From Brenneria rubrifaciens (lineage in GTDB: Bacteria; Pseudomonadota; Gammaproteobacteria; Enterobacterales; Enterobacteriaceae): DNA of 64,000 bases. Position numbers and translations under genes: made by a program. Below the pieces are notes generated by a model. The model saw only the letters and a list, made by a program, of their open reading frames with translations, had not been told where the DNA came from and ran no database searches. This document shows positions 30,042 through 39,639 of this stretch, piece by piece. Position 1 is the first letter of the stretch. Every line of letters begins with the position of its first letter. The stretch is taken from assembly GCF_005484945.1 (NCBI RefSeq), contig NZ_CP034035.1, positions 186,001 through 250,000 on the forward strand, read 5' to 3'.

Positions 30042-30211
30042 CTGACGACTCCCCTCTGGCAGCGTGATGGCGAACTCTTGCTGCCGTTGTGTTTATAGTG
30101 AATGGCTAGAAAATGAATTGTTAGAACACAGATTGCAAGCACTCTCTGCCCCCAAGAACCGTTGATCCCCGATCGGGTCGCCATTCATCGTCAGCATTGC
30201 CGTCATTTGAC

Positions 30212-30685
30212 TTAACCGGTTTCCGTCATGATCTGATAGAGCTCTTCATCGCTTTGCGCCGCCCTCAAGCGCCGGCAAACCGTTTTATCCGCCAGGCGTT
30301 TGGCGACGAGCGACAGCGTATGTAAATGGGTTTTACATTGTTCTGCCGGAACCAGCAAGGCAAAAAGCAAATCAACGGCTTGATTATCAATGGCATCGAA
30401 AGCGATAGGCTGCTCTAACTGGATAAAGACGCCGATTGCTCCCAGCACGTTATCCCCCTCAAGCTTTCCATGTGGAATGGCAATACCATTGCCGATACCG
30501 GTACTGCCCATTCGCTCGCGGGTGAGAATGGCATCAAAAATAATCTGTGAGGAGAGATTAAGCTGTTTGGCCGCCAGCTCACTGATAATTTCCAATGCCC
30601 GCTTTTTACTTTGGCAATGGACCGAACTTCGGGTGCACTCTGGACGTAACACGGTGCTGAGTTGCAAAACGGGATCGTTGTTCAT
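30212..30685 (-). CDS. ptsN: PtsN, EIIA-Ntr of the nitrogen PTS
   Basis: PtsN is the terminal phosphoacceptor of PTS-Ntr. In its unphosphorylated form it controls K+ transport (TrkA, KdpD) and phosphate signalling in E. coli. The 157-residue product (E. coli 163) has an EIIA-fructose-like fold with the phosphorylated histidine at H72 (GIAIPHGKL) and the conserved KTHLHTLSLVAKRLADK. The C-terminus lacks the few extra residues of the E. coli tail. It lies between hpf and rapZ downstream of rpoN. Confidence 0.97.
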   Translation of the reverse strand: MNNDPVLQLSTVLRPECTRSSVHCQSKKRALEIISELAAKQLNLSSQIIFDAILTRERMGSTGIGNGIAIPHGKLEGDNVLGAIGVFIQLEQPIAFDAIDNQAVDLLFALLVPAEQCKTHLHTLSLVAKRLADKTVCRRLRAAQSDEELYQIMTETG

Positions 30686-30721
30686 TTTATATTCACTTAA
30701 CGGCGCTTTTACTTCTGGTGA

Positions 30722-30778
30722 GCCCGGCCCACAGGCGCATGAGCCGGGTCTGTTCTCTTGCCCAACGGGACAAGAGAA
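30722..30778 (-). other. Two tandem hairpins between hpf and ptsN
   Basis: TTCTCTTG (30753-30760) pairs with CAAGAGAA (30771-30778), extended inward by CCC/GGG, and CCCGGC (near 30724) pairs with GCCGGG (near 30742). No T-run follows on the minus strand, so these look like mRNA-processing or stabilising structures rather than a full terminator. Confidence 0.55.
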
Positions 30779-30782
30779 GAAA

Positions 30783-31070
30783 CTAGTGCTGTTTCAGCTT
30801 ATCTTTATGCTTGGTAAGCTGGCGAGCCAGCTTATCGATCAGCAAATCGATAGCGGCGTACATATCTAGCGCTTCTGATGTGGCGTGCAGCTCTCCACCG
30901 TTGACGTGAACCGTGGCGTCAGCGATTTGTTGTATTTTCTCCACTTTCAATACCACGTTGACCTGATTGATGCGATCAAAGTATTGCTCCAACTTGGAGA
31001 ATTTGGTGTTCACGAAATCGTGTAAAGGTTCGGTAATTTCGATGTGGTGTCCGGTGATGTTGAGCTGCAT
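30783..31070 (-). CDS. hpf: Hibernation promoting factor, short form
   Basis: HPF binds the 30S decoding centre in stationary phase and promotes formation of inactive 100S ribosome dimers together with RMF. The 95-residue product is the same length as E. coli HPF and has the typical beta-alpha-beta-beta-beta-alpha fold; conserved stretches are MQLNITGHHIEITEPLHDFV and DMYAAIDLLIDKLARQLTKHKDKL. The ATG at 31070 gives the E. coli start, while an upstream in-frame ATG at 31097 would overlap the rpoN stop. It is 23 bp after rpoN. Confidence 0.98.
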   Translation of the reverse strand: MQLNITGHHIEITEPLHDFVNTKFSKLEQYFDRINQVNVVLKVEKIQQIADATVHVNGGELHATSEALDMYAAIDLLIDKLARQLTKHKDKLKQH

Positions 31071-31093
31071 CGTCTCTTCCTTCTCTGTTGAGA

Positions 31094-32527
31094 TCAAACC
31101 AGTTGTTTACGCTGATTTGATGGTGGGATAGATAAAGACTCTCGGTATTTCGCCACCGTCCGCCGCGCCACAATGATGCCCTGTTCGGCGAGCAGCAGCG
31201 TGAGCTTGCTGTCGCTTAATGGCTTGGCGGGGTTTTCCGCGGCGATTAACTTCTTCACCAGTGCCCGGATAGCCGTTGACGAAGCCTCACCTCCGCTGTC
31301 GGTATTCACGTGACTGGAGAAGAAATATTTTAGTTCAAAAATGCCGCGCGGACTGTGCAGAAATTTCTGTGTGGTCACCCGGGAAATGGTGGATTCATGC
31401 ATATCCACCACTTGGGCGATATCTGCCAGCACCATCGGTTTCATGAATTCTTCACCCTGTTCAAAAAAATCCTGCTGTTGTTCGACAATACAGCGGGTCA
31501 CTTTGAGCAGCGTATCATTACGGCTCTCCAGACTTTTGATTAACCAGCGCGCTTCCTGCAAATGACTACGGATAAACTGGCCGTCGCTGTCGCTACGGAC
31601 GCAGTTGCCCAGCGCGGCGTATTGCTGATTGATCTGTAGCCGCGGCACGCTGTCGGTATTCAGTTCGACCACCCAACGTCCCTGGATTTTGCGCACCAGC
31701 ACGTCAGGAATAACATATTCGGACTCACCCGTGTTGATGGATTGGCCCGGACGGGGGTCGAGGGATTGAATCAGCGCCAGCGCTTCTTTCAACACCTCTT
31801 CTTTCAGGCGGGTTGAGCGAATCAGGCTGCGGAAATCATGGTTGGCCAGCAAATCGAGGAAGTCGCTCACAATCAGCCTGGCTTCCGCGAGGCGCGGCGT
31901 GCTCTCAGCAAACTGGGAAAGCTGTACCAGCAGGCAGTCACGCAGATCGCGCGCGGCAACGCCCACCGGATCAAAGCGCTGTACCCGCTTGAGCACCGCT
32001 TCCACTTCATCCAGCGTGACGTTTTCATCCCCAATGCTGTCCAAAATATCTCCCAGCGGCACGGTGAGATAGCCGGTGTTGTCCACCGCGTCAACGATGG
32101 ACGTCGCTATCGCCGCATCGGTATCTGAAAAGGGCGTCAACTCCACCTGCCACATCAGGTAATCCTGAAGGGTTTGCGTCGTTTCCCCCTGATAGATGGG
32201 TAACTCTTCATCCCGGTAATCGGTGCCGGTGCCGGATGGCGTGCCCGCGGAATAGATTTCGTCCCAAGTCGCGTCAAGCGGCAACTCTTCCGGCATATCT
32301 TTCTGTTCCAGCGCTTCGCCGGTATCCAGCGAATCACTGTCGGCCGCCTCGAATGACTCTATTTCTTCGTGATTGTCCGACTGCTCGAGTAACGGATTAT
32401 TTTCCAGCGCCAGTTGAATCTCTTGTTGCAGTTCAAGCGTGGACAGTTGCAACAGACGGATTGCCTGCTGTAGCTGTGGAGTCATGGCCAATTGCTGGCT
32501 AAGCCTGAGTTGCAAACCTTGCTTCAT
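31094..32527 (-). CDS. rpoN: RNA polymerase sigma-54 factor
   Basis: RpoN directs RNA polymerase to -24/-12 promoters that need AAA+ activators, for nitrogen assimilation, pilus and, in plant pathogens, type III secretion genes. The product is 477 residues, the E. coli length. Region I (1-50, Gln/Leu-rich, [20 protein letters not shown]) is followed by acidic region II and by region III with the core-binding and DNA-binding parts. The RpoN box [10 protein letters not shown] lies near the C-terminus. It lies between lptB and hpf as in most Gammaproteobacteria. Confidence 0.99.
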   Translation of the reverse strand: MKQGLQLRLSQQLAMTPQLQQAIRLLQLSTLELQQEIQLALENNPLLEQSDNHEEIESFEAADSDSLDTGEALEQKDMPEELPLDATWDEIYSAGTPSGTGTDYRDEELPIYQGETTQTLQDYLMWQVELTPFSDTDAAIATSIVDAVDNTGYLTVPLGDILDSIGDENVTLDEVEAVLKRVQRFDPVGVAARDLRDCLLVQLSQFAESTPRLAEARLIVSDFLDLLANHDFRSLIRSTRLKEEVLKEALALIQSLDPRPGQSINTGESEYVIPDVLVRKIQGRWVVELNTDSVPRLQINQQYAALGNCVRSDSDGQFIRSHLQEARWLIKSLESRNDTLLKVTRCIVEQQQDFFEQGEEFMKPMVLADIAQVVDMHESTISRVTTQKFLHSPRGIFELKYFFSSHVNTDSGGEASSTAIRALVKKLIAAENPAKPLSDSKLTLLLAEQGIIVARRTVAKYRESLSIPPSNQRKQLV

Positions 32528-32576
32528 AAGTAGCGCTAACTTCCTTATCTATTATTTAATTTGAAACCCTACCCTA

Positions 32577-33302
32577 TCAGAGTCGGAAGCCTTCGCCCAG
32601 ATAGACGCGTTTTACCTGCTCGTCGGCAAGGATTTCGGTCGGTGAACCGTGGGCGATCAGGTGTCCCTGACTCACAATGTAGGCGCGCTCGCAAACATCC
32701 AGCGTTTCACGGACGTTATGATCGGTAATCAACACGCCGAGTCCGCTGTCACGCAGATGTTCAATTATTTTTTTTATATCAATCACCGAAATGGGGTCAA
32801 CACCGGCAAATGGCTCATCCAACAGGATGAATTTAGGGTTTGCCGCCAGCGCACGGGCGATTTCCACTCGGCGCCGTTCTCCACCGGAGAGCGATTGTCC
32901 CAGACTATCGCGTAAATGGATAATATGGAATTCTTCCATTAGCTCGTTCGCCCGGTCTTCCTGTTGTTCCGAGGTCAGATCTTTACGGATCTGCAAAACG
33001 GCCATCAGGTTGTCGTAGACACTCAGCCGGCGAAAGATCGACGCTTCCTGCGGTAAATAGCCGATCCCGCGCAGAGCGCGGTCGTGCAGGGGCAGCAGGC
33101 TGATATCGTCGCTATCAATTACTATCCGCCCTTCATCGAGCGGGACAATACCGACAACCATATAAAATGTGGTGGTTTTCCCCGCGCCATTCGGCCCCAG
33201 TAGCCCAACGATTTCACCGGAGTTAACGGTAAGACTGACGTTTTCCACGACTCGGCGGCCTTTATATGCCTTAGCCAAATTTTCTGCGATTAATGTTGCC
33301 AT
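32577..33302 (-). CDS. lptB: LptB, ATPase of the LPS export complex
   Basis: LptB is the ABC ATPase that, as a dimer with LptF and LptG, extracts LPS from the inner membrane and powers its transport across the Lpt bridge. The 241-residue product has Walker [10 protein letters not shown], a Q-loop with [19 protein letters not shown], the signature [15 protein letters not shown], Walker [14 protein letters not shown] and the H-loop VLITDHNV. It is 3 bp downstream of lptA and 49 bp upstream of rpoN. Confidence 0.99.
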   Translation of the reverse strand: MATLIAENLAKAYKGRRVVENVSLTVNSGEIVGLLGPNGAGKTTTFYMVVGIVPLDEGRIVIDSDDISLLPLHDRALRGIGYLPQEASIFRRLSVYDNLMAVLQIRKDLTSEQQEDRANELMEEFHIIHLRDSLGQSLSGGERRRVEIARALAANPKFILLDEPFAGVDPISVIDIKKIIEHLRDSGLGVLITDHNVRETLDVCERAYIVSQGHLIAHGSPTEILADEQVKRVYLGEGFRL

Positions 33303-33305
33303 AAG

Positions 33306-33878
33306 TTATTCGGTGACTCTCGGTTGCGGTGTTTGAGAGGGGGAGGCGGCGTTCTTGTTCTCTTTTTCCTGAAGTTGAGAGGGAACCAATACCGTAGTAA
33401 CACGTTTACCTTTATCGCTGAAAGCCTCCATCTGCTGTTGTTTCACCAGATAAGTGATTCGGTCGCCTTTCACATTGCTGTCCATCTGCTCCAGGTAGGC
33501 GTCGCCGGTCAATACCAGAAAGTCATTGGCCAGTTCATAACGGACTTTCCGGGCATGGCCTTTCACTGGCTTGCCGTTGTCCTGCATCTGGTAGAAAGTG
33601 ACGGGGTTGCCGTAGCCTTCAACAACTTCACGGCCCTTTGCGTCCTGTGGCCGGGTAACGACGACTTTGTCGGCTTTGACTTCTATCGTTCCCTGCTTTA
33701 CGACGACATTTCCGGTGAACGTTACCGTATTGCCTTGCATGTCCAGAGACTGCTGTTCTGAATCGATATTAATCGGCTGGTTGTTATCCCCGGTAACGGC
33801 CGGCGCAGAAACGCTGACGGCTAACAGCGAACTGGCGATCAGGGTGTGACGCATCAGATTATTGGTTTTGAATTTCAT
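33306..33878 (-). CDS. lptA: LptA, periplasmic LPS bridge protein
   Basis: LptA oligomerises into the periplasmic bridge that carries LPS from LptC to LptD. The 190-residue product (E. coli 185) has a Sec signal peptide with AxA-type cleavage (VSVSAPA, near residue 28) and an OstA/LptA beta-jellyroll domain (QSLDMQGNTVTFTGNVVVKQGTIEVKADKVVV). The tail after SQLQEKENKNA is low-complexity. Its start overlaps the lptC end by 20 bp. Confidence 0.98.
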   Translation of the reverse strand: MKFKTNNLMRHTLIASSLLAVSVSAPAVTGDNNQPINIDSEQQSLDMQGNTVTFTGNVVVKQGTIEVKADKVVVTRPQDAKGREVVEGYGNPVTFYQMQDNGKPVKGHARKVRYELANDFLVLTGDAYLEQMDSNVKGDRITYLVKQQQMEAFSDKGKRVTTVLVPSQLQEKENKNAASPSQTPQPRVTE

Positions 33879-34425
33879 AAGAGGTTTTTACCTTTTCGAT
33901 CAACTCGGCTGTCTTATTACGCAGATTCCCGCGCATTCTCATCCCGTTGGACGTAAAGCTGGCGCCGTACAGGGTGACTTCATCATCGGAAGAGACGTCC
34001 TGAGTGACCAGATTTACCTTGGCATTATTGGTTTTGATTCTCTTCAACTGTGAGTCATGTGTCAGGCTGTTGACCTCGACATGACCGTATAGATAGAGCA
34101 TTTTGTCTTTCGTCAGCTTGGCGCGGTCCGCGCGCACCGACCAGGTCGCCGTCCCCTGTTCGTTAAACATTGTCGCCACCGGGGTGGTAAACCAGCTTAG
34201 TTGCTCGTCATTGAAATATTCCGCTTTGTCCGCGATCAGACGGTAGCTCAGCTTTCCGGCCGGGCTGTAAACCTGGGTGGTGGTTTTCTCGCTGGTATAT
34301 ACCGGTACGGCCGGACTCGCACTGTCTGTCGGCGTCACCGTTTCATTATCTGTAATAGTCCAGCCGATCAGAATGAGGGCAAGCAGTGCCAGCAAAGCGG
34401 TCAGCCAACGCTTAGTTTTACTCAT
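33859..34425 (-). CDS. lptC: LptC, membrane-anchored LPS transfer protein
   Basis: LptC receives LPS from LptBFG and hands it to LptA. The 188-residue product (E. coli 191) has an N-terminal transmembrane helix (about residues 7-24, WLTALLALLALILIGWTI) and a periplasmic LptA-like jellyroll (YSPAGKLSYRLIADKAEYF). The start codon overlaps the kdsC stop by 4 bp, so the genes are translationally coupled. Confidence 0.98.
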   Translation of the reverse strand: MSKTKRWLTALLALLALILIGWTITDNETVTPTDSASPAVPVYTSEKTTTQVYSPAGKLSYRLIADKAEYFNDEQLSWFTTPVATMFNEQGTATWSVRADRAKLTKDKMLYLYGHVEVNSLTHDSQLKRIKTNNAKVNLVTQDVSSDDEVTLYGASFTSNGMRMRGNLRNKTAELIEKVKTSYEIQNQ

Positions 34426-34988
34426 ATCGACAACCCTTTGGCCTGCTCCAGCTTACCCTGTGAAAACAGGATTAAATCACAAAGTTCACGTACCGCGCCG
34501 CGACCGCCCGCGATGCGCGTAACATAATCAGCCCGCGGCAGCAGCAACGGATGAGCGTCAGCCACGGCAACGCTTAAGCCCACCTGAGCCATCACCGGCC
34601 AGTCGATCAGGTCGTCACCAATATAGGCGACCTGGCTAGCGGTTACCGTCAGTTTATCCAACAGATTGTTGAAGGCCAAAACCTTATCGGACTGTCCCTG
34701 ATAAAGATGGGTGATCCCCAGCGTTTTACAACGGTCTACCAGCAGGTCGGCCGTTCGGCCGGTAATAATGGCGACTTCGATACCGGACGTCAGCAGGCAA
34801 CGGATGCCGTAACCGTCGCGGACGTTAAACGCTTTCAATTCTTCACCGTGATTTCCCATATAAATCAGCCCATCCGACATCACGCCGTCAACATCGCAGA
34901 TTAACAGACGAACTTTACCGGCCTTATCCAGCACCTGTTGATCGACAGGCCCATAACAGGTATCGGTTTGCGTCCTGGTTTCACTCAT
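34422..34988 (-). CDS. kdsC: 3-deoxy-D-manno-octulosonate-8-phosphate phosphatase
   Basis: KdsC removes the phosphate from Kdo-8-phosphate, the penultimate step before CMP-Kdo formation for LPS inner core. The 188-residue product equals E. coli KdsC. It is a tetrameric HAD phosphatase of the C0 type: motif I is ICDVDGVMSDG with D32 (nucleophile) and D34, motif II is IITGRTA, and motif IV is YIGDDLIDWPVM. There is no cap domain. It lies between kdsD and lptC. Confidence 0.99.
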   Translation of the reverse strand: MSETRTQTDTCYGPVDQQVLDKAGKVRLLICDVDGVMSDGLIYMGNHGEELKAFNVRDGYGIRCLLTSGIEVAIITGRTADLLVDRCKTLGITHLYQGQSDKVLAFNNLLDKLTVTASQVAYIGDDLIDWPVMAQVGLSVAVADAHPLLLPRADYVTRIAGGRGAVRELCDLILFSQGKLEQAKGLSI

Positions 34989-35067
34989 TGATGTTTATCC
35001 TTGGTTCTTTTGGCTATGGATCTACAAGTAGTTACTTCACTATCGCGGGTTGGCGCATGATGACGGA

Positions 35068-36054
35068 TTACACCACGCCTGCACGTAGCATATCGTGCAT
35101 ATGAACGATCCCCTCCAGACGATCGTTTTCCGCCACCAGCAGCGACGTAATATGGCGTGACTGCATCAGGTTCAGTGCTTCCACGGCCAGCGTTTGCGGC
35201 GTGACCCGAATGCCGCCGACGGTCATCACATCAGCAATGCGGGCGTTGTTCAAGTCAATCTTCATGTCGAAGATTCGGCGCAGATCGCCATCGGTGAAGA
35301 TGCCGAGGATTTTCATGTCCGCATCGCAGATTACCGTCATCCCTAAATTTTTGCGCGTTATTTCCACCAGCGCATCGCGCAGGGAGGCATTGTGGGAGAC
35401 ATGGGGAATTTCTTCGCCCGAGTGCATGATGTCGCTGACGCGCAGCAGAAGTTTGCGGCCCAAAGCCCCGCCGGGGTGGGAGAGCGCAAAGTCTTCGGCG
35501 GTAAAACCCCGCGCCTGCAACAGTGCGACAGCCATCGCATCTCCCATCACCAGCGTCGCGGTCGTACTGCTGGTCGGCGCCAGACCTAAAGGGCAGGCTT
35601 CTTGCGGAACATGGACGCACAGGTGGATATCCGCCGCCTTTCCCATGGTGCTTTCAGGATTGCCGGTCATGCAAATCAGGAAAATCTGCTGGCGTTTCAG
35701 TACTGGGATTAACGACAGGATTTCGTGGGATTCACCCGAATTGGAAATGGCAATCACAATGTCATGCGGCGTGACCATGCCCAAATCGCCATGGCTGGCT
35801 TCGCCGGGGTGAACAAAAAAAGCGGGGGTTCCGGTGCTGGCGAACGTCGCCGCCATTTTGCAACCAATGTGGCCGGATTTTCCCATTCCCATCACGACCA
35901 CCTTTCCCTGACAGTGAAATATTTTTTCGCAGGCCTGCGTGAAATTATCGTCAATGTACTGATCGAGCTGTGCCAGACCTTCGCGCTCAGTATTCAGAAC
36001 CTGTTTGCCTGCCTGCTGAAAATCAAAACCGGGTTGGAGTTCAAAATGTGACAT
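35068..36054 (-). CDS. kdsD: D-arabinose 5-phosphate isomerase
   Basis: KdsD converts ribulose 5-phosphate to arabinose 5-phosphate, the first committed step to Kdo. The 328-residue product equals the E. coli length. It has a SIS sugar-isomerase domain (about 40-180, VVVMGMGKSGHIGCKMAATFASTGTPAF) and two C-terminal CBS domains (about 205-325), with GIFTDGDLRR in the first. It lies 79 bp upstream of kdsC and 74 bp downstream of yrbG, in the cluster that ends with lptAB. Confidence 0.99.
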   Translation of the reverse strand: MSHFELQPGFDFQQAGKQVLNTEREGLAQLDQYIDDNFTQACEKIFHCQGKVVVMGMGKSGHIGCKMAATFASTGTPAFFVHPGEASHGDLGMVTPHDIVIAISNSGESHEILSLIPVLKRQQIFLICMTGNPESTMGKAADIHLCVHVPQEACPLGLAPTSSTTATLVMGDAMAVALLQARGFTAEDFALSHPGGALGRKLLLRVSDIMHSGEEIPHVSHNASLRDALVEITRKNLGMTVICDADMKILGIFTDGDLRRIFDMKIDLNNARIADVMTVGGIRVTPQTLAVEALNLMQSRHITSLLVAENDRLEGIVHMHDMLRAGVV

Positions 36055-36128
36055 ACCTGAGTGATCCTGCTTGGTTTGATGCTGTTAGTGAATGCGCTGA
36101 TGTTCGGGTTAACCCAGCCATTCGCTAA

Positions 36129-37091
36129 TTACACAAAGAACAGCACCGAGAGATAAACGAAAAACGCACAGAGTAACAGCGCGCCCGCGCCCTGTCCGAT
36201 ACGGCGTTTCCTGCTGAGGTACAGCGCCGCCAGTATCGTGCTGGCTCCTAGCATGACCCAATAGTCGCGCCGGAAGGCAAGGGGATTGACTGCGCCGGGT
36301 GAAAGCAGCGCCGGTACGCCCAACACGATGGCGATATTAAAAATATTCGAGCCGATGAGATTGCCCAGCGCAATATCATCTTCCTTTTTCAACGTACCAA
36401 CAATGGCGGTGGCCAATTCAGGCAGGCTGGTGCCAATCGCCAGCACGGTGAGGCCGATGGTCAGTTCGCTGATATTAAAATAGCGGGCCAACACGGTGGC
36501 ATTATCGATCACCATACGCGCGGCCATCGGTAAAATAATCAGACCGAGGATCAGCCATAAAATGGCGACCGTTTGATTACTGTCTTCCTGGGGCAGTTCA
36601 GCCAACTGCTCCCGAGTCAGGCTATCCACGCCTTCTTGTTGCGCCAGACGCGTCATGCGGATTATCAGGAACAGATACAGCCCGGCGGTGGTCAGGAGAA
36701 TCATGCCGTCAGTGCGGCTCAGGTCGCTATCATGTAATAAAAAGCCACATAAAACGGTGATCAGCAGCATAAGCGGAAATTCCCGGCGCAACAGTTCTGA
36801 ATGAACGGCCAGGGGGCGGATGAGCGTCGCACTGCCGAGAATCAAGAGAATGTTGGCGATATTCGAGCCCAGTACGTTGCCGACCGCCATGTCGATCTGA
36901 TCGTTTAATGCGGCGGTTACGGAAACAATCAGTTCGGGCAGCGATGTCCCGACGCCGACGATGGTAAGACCGATAATGAAAGGCGGCAGGCCGATGGTGC
37001 GCGCGAGAATGGCGGCGCCATACACCAGACGATCGGCACCATATACCAGCAATATTAAACCAACGAACAGCAGTACCGTCGCAAAAAGCAT
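36129..37091 (-). CDS. yrbG: YrbG, inner-membrane sodium/calcium exchanger family protein
   Basis: The 320-residue product (E. coli 325) belongs to the Ca2+:cation antiporter superfamily. It has two homologous halves, each with an alpha-repeat of the type GTSLPE: VGVGTSLPELIVSVTAA near residue 47 and LAIGTSLPELATAIVG near residue 217. The acidic residue in each repeat coordinates the cation in related exchangers. About ten hydrophobic segments are visible. The physiological ion for YrbG has not been firmly established. It is divergent from mlaF and heads the kds-lpt cluster. Confidence 0.95.
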   Translation of the reverse strand: MLFATVLLFVGLILLVYGADRLVYGAAILARTIGLPPFIIGLTIVGVGTSLPELIVSVTAALNDQIDMAVGNVLGSNIANILLILGSATLIRPLAVHSELLRREFPLMLLITVLCGFLLHDSDLSRTDGMILLTTAGLYLFLIIRMTRLAQQEGVDSLTREQLAELPQEDSNQTVAILWLILGLIILPMAARMVIDNATVLARYFNISELTIGLTVLAIGTSLPELATAIVGTLKKEDDIALGNLIGSNIFNIAIVLGVPALLSPGAVNPLAFRRDYWVMLGASTILAALYLSRKRRIGQGAGALLLCAFFVYLSVLFFV

Positions 37092-37468
37092 TCAGCGTCC
37101 TTTTTAAGGTATAATCACTGGCTATACTCGCCATACTTCAAGTTGCATGAGCGTTGGCTGCGCTCACTTGCCGCTTTCCTGCAACTCGAATTATTGAGGT
37201 ATATAAGTTTATAACCAGCATTTCTGGATGAATTTCAAATAAAATACGTTTCCATCATCAGCGTTAATTCTGACTGTGTAAGACGGAAAAGTAAAACCTA
37301 TGGCGGTGATGTTCGGCCATTTTAGACAAGAACTTAGGGTAAGTTTTTGTAAAACTCGGGCTTTGCAGAGTATCAGCCATTAGGATTTAGAGATAAGGAC
37401 GCATTATCGCTATTCGTTTAAAACAGAGGATCGTAGATAACACGTTGATCGGCAAGGAATATGAAATA
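37092..37468. promoter_or_regulatory. Divergent yrbG/mlaF control region
   Basis: This 377-bp stretch contains the palindromic element at 37123-37205, listed separately, and about 260 bp of moderately AT-rich sequence that should hold the mla promoter. I do not see clear hexamers, and no gene is apparent. Confidence 0.45.
37123..37205. repeat. Large imperfect palindromic element
   Basis: The left arm ATACTTCAAGTTGCA (ending at 37147) and the right arm TGCAACTCGAATTATTGAGG (starting at 37180) pair over about 25 bp with a few mismatches. The 32-nt centre holds its own small hairpin GAGCG..CGCTC (37150-37165). A half copy is at 27454-27482. Transcribed, it would fold into one long hairpin. Confidence 0.75.
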
Positions 37469-38281
37469 ATGAATCATAATGGTGTCAATCTGGTTGAGAT
37501 TCGCGGTCTGAGCTTTCGGCGCGGAGAACGGCAGATTTTTACAGATATCACGTTGAATGTGCCCAAAGGGAAGGTTACCGCGATTATGGGGCCGTCCGGT
37601 ATCGGTAAGACGACATTGTTGCGCCTGATTGGAGGGCAGCTTCAGCCGGACAGCGGGGAAATCTGGTTTGACGGCGACAATATTCCGTCGTTGTCGCGCA
37701 CCGATCTCTATAACGCCCGCAAGAAAATGAGCATGTTATTTCAGTCTGGCGCGTTATTTACCGATCTGAACGTGTTTGATAATGTCGCCTGGCCGCTGCG
37801 CGAGCACAGCCGGCTGCCGAAGCCGTTGCTTCGCAGCACGGTGATGATGAAGCTGGAGGCGGTGGGGTTGCGAGGGGCGGCCAATCTGATGCCCGCGGAA
37901 CTTTCCGGCGGGATGGCGCGGCGCGCGGCGTTGGCGCGGGCAATCGCGCTCGATCCGCAATTGATCATGTTCGACGAGCCCTTCGTCGGGCAGGACCCGA
38001 TAACGCTGGGAACTCTGGTCAAACTGATTGATGAACTGAATCATGCGCTGGGTGTTACCTGCATTATCGTCTCCCATGATGTGCCGGAAGTCATGAGCAT
38101 TGCCGATTACGCCTATATCATTGCCGAACGGCACGTCGTGGCGGAAGGTACGTCGGAACAACTGAAAATGAACGACGAACCCCGGGTGCGCCAGTTTATG
38201 GATGGCATTGCCGATGGTCCCGTCCCTTTTCGTTTACCGGCGGATGATTATAAAACCGCGCTGTTAGGTTCAGGGGGTTAA
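37469..38281 (+). CDS. mlaF: MlaF, ATPase of the Mla phospholipid transport system
   Basis: MlaF is the ABC ATPase of MlaFEDB, which moves phospholipids between the inner membrane and MlaC to keep outer-membrane lipid asymmetry. From the ATG at 37469 the product is 270 residues (E. coli 269). It has Walker [10 protein letters not shown], the Q-loop MLFQSGALF, the signature [15 protein letters not shown], Walker [14 protein letters not shown] and VSHDVPEV. The C-terminal extension ([19 protein letters not shown]) clasps the neighbouring subunit in E. coli. A TTG start at 37445 is possible but would add eight non-conserved residues. Confidence 0.98.
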   Translation: MNHNGVNLVEIRGLSFRRGERQIFTDITLNVPKGKVTAIMGPSGIGKTTLLRLIGGQLQPDSGEIWFDGDNIPSLSRTDLYNARKKMSMLFQSGALFTDLNVFDNVAWPLREHSRLPKPLLRSTVMMKLEAVGLRGAANLMPAELSGGMARRAALARAIALDPQLIMFDEPFVGQDPITLGTLVKLIDELNHALGVTCIIVSHDVPEVMSIADYAYIIAERHVVAEGTSEQLKMNDEPRVRQFMDGIADGPVPFRLPADDYKTALLGSGG

Positions 38282-38288
38282 CGGACTT

Positions 38289-39071
38289 ATGTTATTACAG
38301 GCGTTGGCGTCGTTGGGACGTCAGGGAATTTCTACCTGTGCCTCGTTTGGCCGTGCTGGACTGATGCTGTTTAATGCGTTGGTGGGCAAGCCTGAATTCA
38401 GGAAACAGTGGCCGCTGCTGATCAAACAACTGTATAGCGTCGGTGTTCAGTCCCTGTTAATCATCATGGTATCCGGTCTGTTCATCGGTATGGTTCTCGG
38501 CTTACAAGGTTATCTTGTTCTGACCACCTACAGCGCGGAAGCCAGTCTGGGCATGATGGTGGCGCTTTCTCTGCTGCGTGAACTCGGCCCTGTGGTCACC
38601 GCGCTGCTGTTCGCCGGTCGGGCCGGATCGGCGCTGACGGCGGAAATTGGTCTGATGAAGACGACCGAGCAGTTGTCCAGCATGGAAATGATGGCGGTTG
38701 ATCCACTACGCCGCGTCGTGGCGCCGCGTTTCTGGGCCGGGCTGATCAGTATGCCGTTACTGGCGGTGATTTTTGTCGCTGTCGGTATCTGGGGAGGGGC
38801 GCTGGTTGGCGTTGACTGGAAAGGCATCGACAGCGGTTTTTTCTGGTCTGCCATGCAGGGGGCCGTCGAATGGCGGCAGGATATACTGAACTGCGTGATT
38901 AAAAGTATCGTCTTCGCGATTACCGTGACTTGGATTGCACTGTTTAACGGCTATGATGCGATTCCTACTTCAGAAGGGATCAGTCGGGCGACCACCCGTA
39001 CCGTTGTGCATTCATCGCTCGCGGTGTTGGGATTGGATTTTGTGCTGACAGCACTGATGTTTGGGAACTGA
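38289..39071 (+). CDS. mlaE: MlaE, permease of the Mla phospholipid transport system
   Basis: MlaE is the transmembrane subunit of MlaFEDB. The 260-residue product equals the E. coli length and has an interfacial N-terminal helix plus about five membrane helices. The family stretch [28 protein letters not shown] (quoted in parts) is typical of MlaE/TGD1 permeases. It starts 7 bp after mlaF. The mlaD ATG follows 4 bp after its stop. Confidence 0.98.
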   Translation: MLLQALASLGRQGISTCASFGRAGLMLFNALVGKPEFRKQWPLLIKQLYSVGVQSLLIIMVSGLFIGMVLGLQGYLVLTTYSAEASLGMMVALSLLRELGPVVTALLFAGRAGSALTAEIGLMKTTEQLSSMEMMAVDPLRRVVAPRFWAGLISMPLLAVIFVAVGIWGGALVGVDWKGIDSGFFWSAMQGAVEWRQDILNCVIKSIVFAITVTWIALFNGYDAIPTSEGISRATTRTVVHSSLAVLGLDFVLTALMFGN

Positions 39072-39075
39072 TTCA

Positions 39076-39627
39076 ATGCAAACAAAGAAAAATGAAGTTT
39101 GGGTTGGCGCATTCTTGCTGATTGCGCTGTGCGCCATCCTCTTTTTGTGCCTGAAGGTAGCCGATCTCAAGTCGATCGGTAGTGAGCCCACCTACCGTTT
39201 GTACGCGACGTTTGACAATATCGGCGGCCTGAAAATGCGTTCACCGGTACGAATTGGCGGCGTGGTGATTGGACGGGTGGTGGATATCTCGCTTGATGAG
39301 AAAACCTACCTTCCCCGTGTGGCGATGGATATTCAGCAGCGCTATGACCACATTCCTGATACCAGTTCTCTGGCAATTCGCACTTCCGGCTTGCTGGGCG
39401 AGCAGTATTTGGCCATGAATGTCGGTTTTGAGGATGAAGAGATGGGCACGTCAACACTGAAAGACGGCGGTGTCATTCAGGACACCAAGTCCGCCCTGGT
39501 ATTGGAAGATCTCATCGGTCAATTCTTATATAGAAGCGGCGGCAATAGCGAGGATAATGCAGGTCAGGCAGGTTCCGGGCCAGCATCGCCTGAACCTCAG
39601 AGCCAGCCTGTTACTCCACATCCATAA
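39076..39627 (+). CDS. mlaD: MlaD, MCE-domain subunit of the Mla system
   Basis: MlaD forms a hexameric ring in the periplasm that channels phospholipids between MlaE and MlaC. The 183-residue product equals E. coli MlaD, with an N-terminal membrane helix (about residues 7-25) and an MCE domain (about 38-115, YATFDNIGGLKMRSPVRIGGVVIGRV). A helical segment (VLEDLIGQFLYRSGG) and a low-complexity Ser/Pro/Gln tail follow. The ATG at 39076 has the conserved MQTKKNEVWVG start. Confidence 0.98.
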   Translation: MQTKKNEVWVGAFLLIALCAILFLCLKVADLKSIGSEPTYRLYATFDNIGGLKMRSPVRIGGVVIGRVVDISLDEKTYLPRVAMDIQQRYDHIPDTSSLAIRTSGLLGEQYLAMNVGFEDEEMGTSTLKDGGVIQDTKSALVLEDLIGQFLYRSGGNSEDNAGQAGSGPASPEPQSQPVTPHP

Positions 39628-39639
39628 GAGGATATCTGC

